Source of the DNA: Pseudomonas corrugata
GTDB lineage: Bacteria > Pseudomonadota > Gammaproteobacteria > Pseudomonadales > Pseudomonadaceae
Assembly: GCF_001269905.1 (NCBI RefSeq)
Contig: NZ_LHVK01000014.1
Span: 186,397 to 250,396, forward strand
Direction: 5' to 3'
DNA length: 64,000 nt
The notes beneath the pieces were generated by a model. It worked only from the letters and a program-made list of their open reading frames with translations. It did not search any database and was not told the DNA's origin. Every line of letters starts with the position of its first letter. The stretch's first letter is position 1. Positions 59,754 through 64,000 of this stretch are shown here, in pieces. Both the position numbers and the translations under genes were made by a program.

Positions 59754-61220
59754 ATGAAAAACAACTTCAACAAGAGCTCGGTATTGATGGGATCTGCTTG
59801 CTCCTTGGTTCTCTTGTCGACCTTGGTGGTATCGCAGGGGGCGCTTGCCCATGGTTTTCTGGAAGTACCGCCTTCACGTGCTCTGTTGTGTCAGAAAGGT
59901 GAAAACAAGAACTGCGGTGGCGCGCAATACGAGCCCCAGAGCACGGGTGAAACCTTCAAGGGTTTTCCGAATGGGGCAGGTGGTGCGCCCCTGCAAGGAC
60001 CCATTGACGGAAAGATAGCCAGTGGTGGCCACCCGCTGTTTTCCGCCCTTGATGCGCAGTCGGCCACGCGCTGGCACCAGACCGAGATCCGCGACCGCAA
60101 CATCGCCTTCCAGTGGCAATACACCGCTGTGCATCCGGCGACCCGGCATGAGTACTTCATTACCCGCGATGGCTGGAACCCGAACGAGGCACTCAAGCGT
60201 GCCTCGTTCGACACTACGCCGTTCTGCAGCGTGGATGGCGGCAACCAGACTCCGAAACCGGGGGCCAGGCACAACTGCGTCATACCCGACAGCAAGTCGG
60301 GACATCATGTGATCCTGGCGGTCTGGACGGTGGGTGACACCGACAATGCGTTCTACGATCCGGCAGACGTGAACATCCTCGCTGAAGCCGCGCTACCGGG
60401 GGGCTGGTCGCCGGTGGGCAGCATTGCATCGTCCACTCCGTTGCTGGTGGGTGACAAGGTCAAGGCACGAGCGTTCTCCGCCACTGGCGAAAATCCCCCC
60501 TACAGCGTGGCTATCGGCATTGACGCCGCTGAGGAAGGCCGGCCTGAGAACTGGTCGTTCAAGCTGGCCGAAGCCATCAACCTGGCCCACCCCCTGATTC
60601 GTGCAGGTATTCGCGACGATGAAGGCAATATCACGCCGGTTCGAGGTACCAACAACCTGTATGCCCAGAAAGAAAGCGGCGTGATCCGGTATGAAGTGCA
60701 ACTGGAGATGCTGGAAGACGCTGGCGCCAGCATGACGATTGCTTCCCTGCAGCCGGAATATGTACTCGACAAGGGCCGCGTCAACATGACGTTCGCGGCG
60801 CAGACCAACCGCCGGATGAACCTTGAAGCCACGTTGCTCGATGAGAAGAACAAGCCGGTCGGTGTCGTGAGCCAATCCGCAGGTGAAGGCAATATCGGGC
60901 TGAGCATGGACGTGCGCAGTGCCCCGGGCGCCCACACCCTGACGCTGGTAGGCACCACAGAGGACGGGCGCACCACTCGCCAGGACACTCGCGGTGTCAC
61001 CCTGACCGGTGAGGGCGCAGACGTGGAATACGATTTCGTGTTCCCTGAAAACCTCGGTGAATACACCGCCGGTACGAAGGTGTTGCAGCCCAAGACCAAC
61101 GAGGTCTTCGAGTGCAAGCCGTTCCCCGCGTCCGGTTATTGCAAGCAATACAGCCCGACGGCGAATGGCTTCGAGCCCGGTGTCGGTGCTTCCTGGCAAA
61201 GCGCCTGGGACAAGTTGTAA
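59754..61220 (+). CDS. gbpA: GbpA-like AA10 lytic polysaccharide monooxygenase
   Basis: Secreted copper enzyme expected to oxidise chitin-type chains, 488 residues. A signal peptide ending GALA exposes His33 (HGFLEVPPSR). The second histidine-brace residue is His127 in TAVHPATRHEYFI and the axial Phe200 is in DNAFYDPADVN, as in chitin-active AA10. After this domain (33 to about 208) come two GbpA-type beta domains (about 215-420). The C-terminal CBM73-like chitin-binding module follows (FECKPFPASGYCKQYSP ... GASWQSAWDKL). Length and order match Vibrio GbpA (about 485 residues). Substrate is inferred. It lies directly upstream of a type II secretion operon. Confidence 0.9.
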   Translation: MKNNFNKSSVLMGSACSLVLLSTLVVSQGALAHGFLEVPPSRALLCQKGENKNCGGAQYEPQSTGETFKGFPNGAGGAPLQGPIDGKIASGGHPLFSALDAQSATRWHQTEIRDRNIAFQWQYTAVHPATRHEYFITRDGWNPNEALKRASFDTTPFCSVDGGNQTPKPGARHNCVIPDSKSGHHVILAVWTVGDTDNAFYDPADVNILAEAALPGGWSPVGSIASSTPLLVGDKVKARAFSATGENPPYSVAIGIDAAEEGRPENWSFKLAEAINLAHPLIRAGIRDDEGNITPVRGTNNLYAQKESGVIRYEVQLEMLEDAGASMTIASLQPEYVLDKGRVNMTFAAQTNRRMNLEATLLDEKNKPVGVVSQSAGEGNIGLSMDVRSAPGAHTLTLVGTTEDGRTTRQDTRGVTLTGEGADVEYDFVFPENLGEYTAGTKVLQPKTNEVFECKPFPASGYCKQYSPTANGFEPGVGASWQSAWDKL

Positions 61221-61286
61221 GTCCTGAGAGGACGGCGCCAGGCAATCCGTAGGGGTTGCCCGGCGTCTTCAAGCGAGAGCGCGGTG

Positions 61287-61802
61287 ATGCATTCAAACTA
61301 TTCCTTCGCACGGCACGTGGTGTGGCTCGTGCCGCTGCTGCATGGCGTATTTCTGGCCGGGCAGGAGTGGCGTTTTCGCCAGGCATTGGGCCGTGAAGTG
61401 CCGGTGGTTGCCGAGTCGCCGACTGTTCCGGTTGACCGCTCACCCAACGTCCAAGCCGTGGCGACCGTGCTCGGCCTCACACCCGCTGGCGCCCAGGCGT
61501 TAAGCGCCGAGCCGATGACCTTGCAAGCCAGTTTTGTCGTCGCCCAGGGCCTGTCGCGGGCGTTGCTGGCTGACGCTGCGGGTGCGCGCCTCTACCGGGT
61601 GGGCGAGCGCTTGCCCAGTGGCAGCCTGCTGCGCCGGGTGGAAGCCGATCATGTGACGTTGTGGCGCAACGGGCGTGAAGAACGCCTGGCCCTGAAGCAA
61701 GAGGCAAAGCCTTGGCTGCGCCGGGTGGGGCGCGAAGATGAGCGCCCTGCAACAGCCCATTCCTCGCAATACATACGCCCGGCGGCCGGGCATTCAGAGT
61801 GA
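61287..61802 (+). CDS. gspC: Type II secretion system protein C (short)
   Basis: 171 residues. N-terminal membrane helix (HVVWLVPLLHGVFLAG) followed by a periplasmic homology region (VQAVATVLGLTP ... ARLYRVGERLPSGSLLRRVEADHVTLWRNGREERL) like GspC/XcpP, which links the inner-membrane platform to the GspD secretin. No PDZ or coiled-coil C-terminal domain is present, so it is shorter than most GspC. ATG 61287 is chosen for its distance from GAGAG. It overlaps gspD by four bases. Confidence 0.8.
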   Translation: MHSNYSFARHVVWLVPLLHGVFLAGQEWRFRQALGREVPVVAESPTVPVDRSPNVQAVATVLGLTPAGAQALSAEPMTLQASFVVAQGLSRALLADAAGARLYRVGERLPSGSLLRRVEADHVTLWRNGREERLALKQEAKPWLRRVGREDERPATAHSSQYIRPAAGHSE

Positions 61803-63727
61803 TCGAATTCATGAACAGCGTTATCCGCAGCCGTGTCTCCCACGCCTTGCTCTGTCTTGCCGTGTCCTGCCCACTGATATTTACCGACGTGGCACGGGCC
61901 GAGGAGGCGCGTTGGCAACTGGCGATGAACAATGCCGAATTGCGTGACGTGGTCGAAGAGATATCCGCGATCCTGGGCAAGACCGTGGTGCTCGATCCCA
62001 GGGTGTCGGGGCGCATTTCCGTCATGTCCCGCGAGGCGTTGGATCGTGAAGGCGTGCGTCGGTTGTTCTATTCGGTACTCGATGCCCACAACTTCACCGT
62101 AATCGATGAAGGCGAGCGGATCCTGATCACCCCGGTCGCCGATGCCAGGACCCGGGCCGGCGCCGGCGAGACCAAGGACCCAGCGCCATCGCAGTTCGTC
62201 ACCCGGGTCATCGACTTGCAGTCGAGCATTGCTGCTGACGTTGCCGGACTGATTCGCCCCCTGGTATCGAGTGGTGGCTACATCGGGCCTTCGGTTTCCT
62301 CCAACGCGCTGGTGTTGACTGACACGGCCGCCAATGTGCAGCGCATCACTCGAGTCGCGCAACAGCTGGACTCGGGACACAACCGCAATCATGGGGTGGT
62401 GCAGTTGCGTCATGCCAGGGCCGGGGATATCGCGTCGATCCTGGAAGCATCCGGCAGCAAGCGCGAGGGCGACACCGCAGGCTCGGTGATCGCCGACACG
62501 CGGGGCAATCGCCTGGTGATCATCGGCGCACCGCGGGTGCGTCAACGCTTGGCCGAACTGGCTCGGACCCTGGACGTTCCAGCTTCCGCGGCCGAGGACA
62601 ATGCGCGGGTCATCCGCTTGCGCCATAGCGATGCCAAGCAACTGGCCGAAGTGCTGGAAGGCGTCGTGCAAGACAAGAAGTCCGCACCGGCCCAGGCCGG
62701 CCTGCGGGAAAGCGTTTCCGCCAACGCGTTCATGATCAAGGCCGACGAAAGCCAGAATGCCCTGGTGTTGATCGCCGAACCGGCCCAGGTCCGCACCATT
62801 GAGAATATCGTCCGGGAGCTGGACCAACCTCGGGCCCAGGTGCTCATCCACGCCGCCATCGTGGAAATTTCCGGAGACATTGCCGAAGCGCTGGGGGTGC
62901 AGTGGGGGATCAAGAGTGGCAGTGCGGACGGGGTCATCAGTTTTTCGGGAACCAACACGCCGATCATCGGCGAGCTGAACCCCAAGGACGTCGATGGCGT
63001 GCTCCTGCGGTTGGGCGGCGATCGCTTCAGTGCACTGATATCGGCCCTGGCGAGCAATACCCGCAGCAACCTGCTCTCCACGCCCAGCCTGCTGACCCTG
63101 GATAACCAGGAAGCGGAGATCATTGTCGGCAAGAACGTGCCGTTCAAGACCGGTTCCTACGCCACCAACAGCAGCGGCGCGGACAATCCCTTTACTACGG
63201 TGGAGCGCAAGGACGTCGGCATCAGCCTCAAGATCAAGCCCTACATCAACCAGGGTTCCTCCTTGCGCCTTGAGGTCCAGCAGGAAGTCTCGGACATTGC
63301 CCCGTCTGTTGCCGGCGTGGATTCCTCGGACCTGATCACCAACAAGCGTGCCCTGAAGAGCACGATCCTGGCGGACGACGGCGAGATCATCGTGATCGGT
63401 GGCCTGATCCGCGACGATGTCCGTTCCCAGGAAAGCGGCGTGCCGCTGTTGCGCAGCATTCCGTACCTGGGCGCACTGTTTCGCTGGACCCGCGACACCC
63501 AGACCAAGAGCAACCTGATGGTGTTCCTGCGGCCCACCATCGTGCGCGGCAAGGAAGACCTGGCGGATGTCAGTCGCCAGCGCTACGACGCGCTCCGGGA
63601 GCTGAGCAAGCCGGGCTCGCGGCAGAATAATTCGCTGTTGCTGCCCAGAGACGCTCGCCAGTTGTTCGAGCCTTCCCTGGAGGCGTCTTCGGCAGATCCG
63701 TTGCCGCAGAATCGAGGTGACCTGTGA
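61799..63727 (+). CDS. gspD: Type II secretion outer-membrane secretin GspD
   Basis: 642 residues from GTG 61799 (or 638 from ATG 61811, which gives a cleaner signal peptide MNSVIRSRVSHALLCLAVSC). N0 domain (ARWQLAMNNAELRDVVEEIS), three N-domain repeats (VIDLQSSIAADVAGLI; VVQLRHARAGDIASIL; VIRLRHSDAKQLAEVL), then the secretin core with LLSTPSLLTLDNQEAEIIVG, VPLLRSIPYLGALFRW and SNLMVFLRPTIVR. It forms the outer-membrane exit channel. It overlaps gspC and gspE by four bases each. Confidence 0.94.
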   Translation: MIEFMNSVIRSRVSHALLCLAVSCPLIFTDVARAEEARWQLAMNNAELRDVVEEISAILGKTVVLDPRVSGRISVMSREALDREGVRRLFYSVLDAHNFTVIDEGERILITPVADARTRAGAGETKDPAPSQFVTRVIDLQSSIAADVAGLIRPLVSSGGYIGPSVSSNALVLTDTAANVQRITRVAQQLDSGHNRNHGVVQLRHARAGDIASILEASGSKREGDTAGSVIADTRGNRLVIIGAPRVRQRLAELARTLDVPASAAEDNARVIRLRHSDAKQLAEVLEGVVQDKKSAPAQAGLRESVSANAFMIKADESQNALVLIAEPAQVRTIENIVRELDQPRAQVLIHAAIVEISGDIAEALGVQWGIKSGSADGVISFSGTNTPIIGELNPKDVDGVLLRLGGDRFSALISALASNTRSNLLSTPSLLTLDNQEAEIIVGKNVPFKTGSYATNSSGADNPFTTVERKDVGISLKIKPYINQGSSLRLEVQQEVSDIAPSVAGVDSSDLITNKRALKSTILADDGEIIVIGGLIRDDVRSQESGVPLLRSIPYLGALFRWTRDTQTKSNLMVFLRPTIVRGKEDLADVSRQRYDALRELSKPGSRQNNSLLLPRDARQLFEPSLEASSADPLPQNRGDL

Positions 63728-64000
63728 GCGAGTCCCTGGCCCCGTTGCCCTTCGGTTTTGCCCGACGCCACGGCGTGCTGCTGGACGGCGAAGGGGCTGC
63801 CGTGAGCCTGGTGATGCGTTGCGATGCGCCGCTGACTGCGCTGGCGGAGGTTCGTCGCCGATGTGGTCGGGAACTGCCGATCCAGGTGCTGGAGCCGGCG
63901 CAATTCGCGACGCGTCTGGCCTGTGTCTATCGCCAGGGCCAGAGCGCGGCCGAACAGGTGGCTCAGGGGTTGGACGAGGAGCTGGACTTGCTCAGCCTGG
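63724..64000 (+). CDS. gspE: Type II secretion ATPase GspE, N-terminal part (3' partial)
   Basis: Starts at GTG 63724 inside the gspD stop (GTGA) and stays open to the end of the window. The translated 92 residues begin VSESLAPLPFGFARRHGVLL and contain VYRQGQSAAEQVAQGLDEEL, matching the N-terminal domain of GspE/XcpR ATPases that docks on GspL. The ATPase domain itself lies outside, so the identification rests on this domain and on gene order. Confidence 0.82.
   Translation, partial: MSESLAPLPFGFARRHGVLLDGEGAAVSLVMRCDAPLTALAEVRRRCGRELPIQVLEPAQFATRLACVYRQGQSAAEQVAQGLDEELDLLSL

Overview
The window is a stretch of chromosome from a fluorescent Pseudomonas. The evidence is the content and order of its blocks: a hut operon with two hutH-type genes, ubiE-ubiJ-ubiB-hisI-hisE-tatABC-rsmE, phaC1-phaZ-phaC2-phaD convergent with phaI-phaF, hslVU, pilMNOPQ-aroK-aroB-damX-gltB-gltD-hemE, high GC, and many REP/REPIN palindromes with GTGGGAGC...GCTCGCGA arms. 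No tRNA, rRNA, CRISPR array, transposase or prophage gene was seen.

Layout. 1-5080 (+): histidine utilisation, with a MIO-less HutH paralogue (5' partial), a canonical HutH, HutI and HutG. 5329-6734 (+): proline iminopeptidase and D-aminoacyl-tRNA deacylase. 7055-11390 (+): opgGH for periplasmic glucans. 11491-16550 (-): a small Pseudomonas-type protein with a structured leader, then two tandem 638-aa HBM-type chemoreceptors. 16650-22729 (-): ubiquinone genes, hisI/hisE, the Tat translocon and rsmE. 22870-30124: the medium-chain-length polyhydroxyalkanoate (PHA) locus, with a small PHA-system protein and phasins on +, and regulator, synthases and depolymerase on -. 30399-37906 (-): a DUF971 protein, hslU/hslV, a SPOR protein, argS and priA. 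38186-40681 (+): rpmE, a secreted nuclease and malic enzyme. 40937-43384 (-): PBP1A, divergent from pilMNOPQ-aroK-aroB-damX (+), then gltBD and hemE (+). After the hemE terminator comes an AT-rich spacer (59470-59753), a GbpA-like lytic polysaccharide monooxygenase, and the start of a type II secretion operon (gspC, gspD, partial gspE) that runs off the end.

How the genes work together. HutH, HutI and HutG catalyse three steps from histidine towards glutamate; GltBD handles nitrogen assimilation. The pha genes make, coat and degrade PHA granules, and phaC1 has a good sigma-54-type promoter. PilM-P form the inner-membrane alignment complex below the PilQ secretin. The LPMO has a Sec signal and its neighbour operon encodes a type II machine, so it is a natural candidate substrate of that machine.

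Most notable observations: (i) the first hutH gene lacks exactly the Ala-Ser-Gly that forms the MIO cofactor, and also lacks an active-site Tyr; (ii) the two chemoreceptors arose by a tandem duplication that included a REPIN-bearing flank, with a conserved signalling half and a diverged sensor half; (iii) the leader of the small gene at 11491-11862 carries repeated dyads; (iv) an intrinsic-terminator hairpin lies inside signal-peptide codons of the nuclease; (v) the LPMO plus type II secretion block looks like an accessory insertion downstream of hemE.
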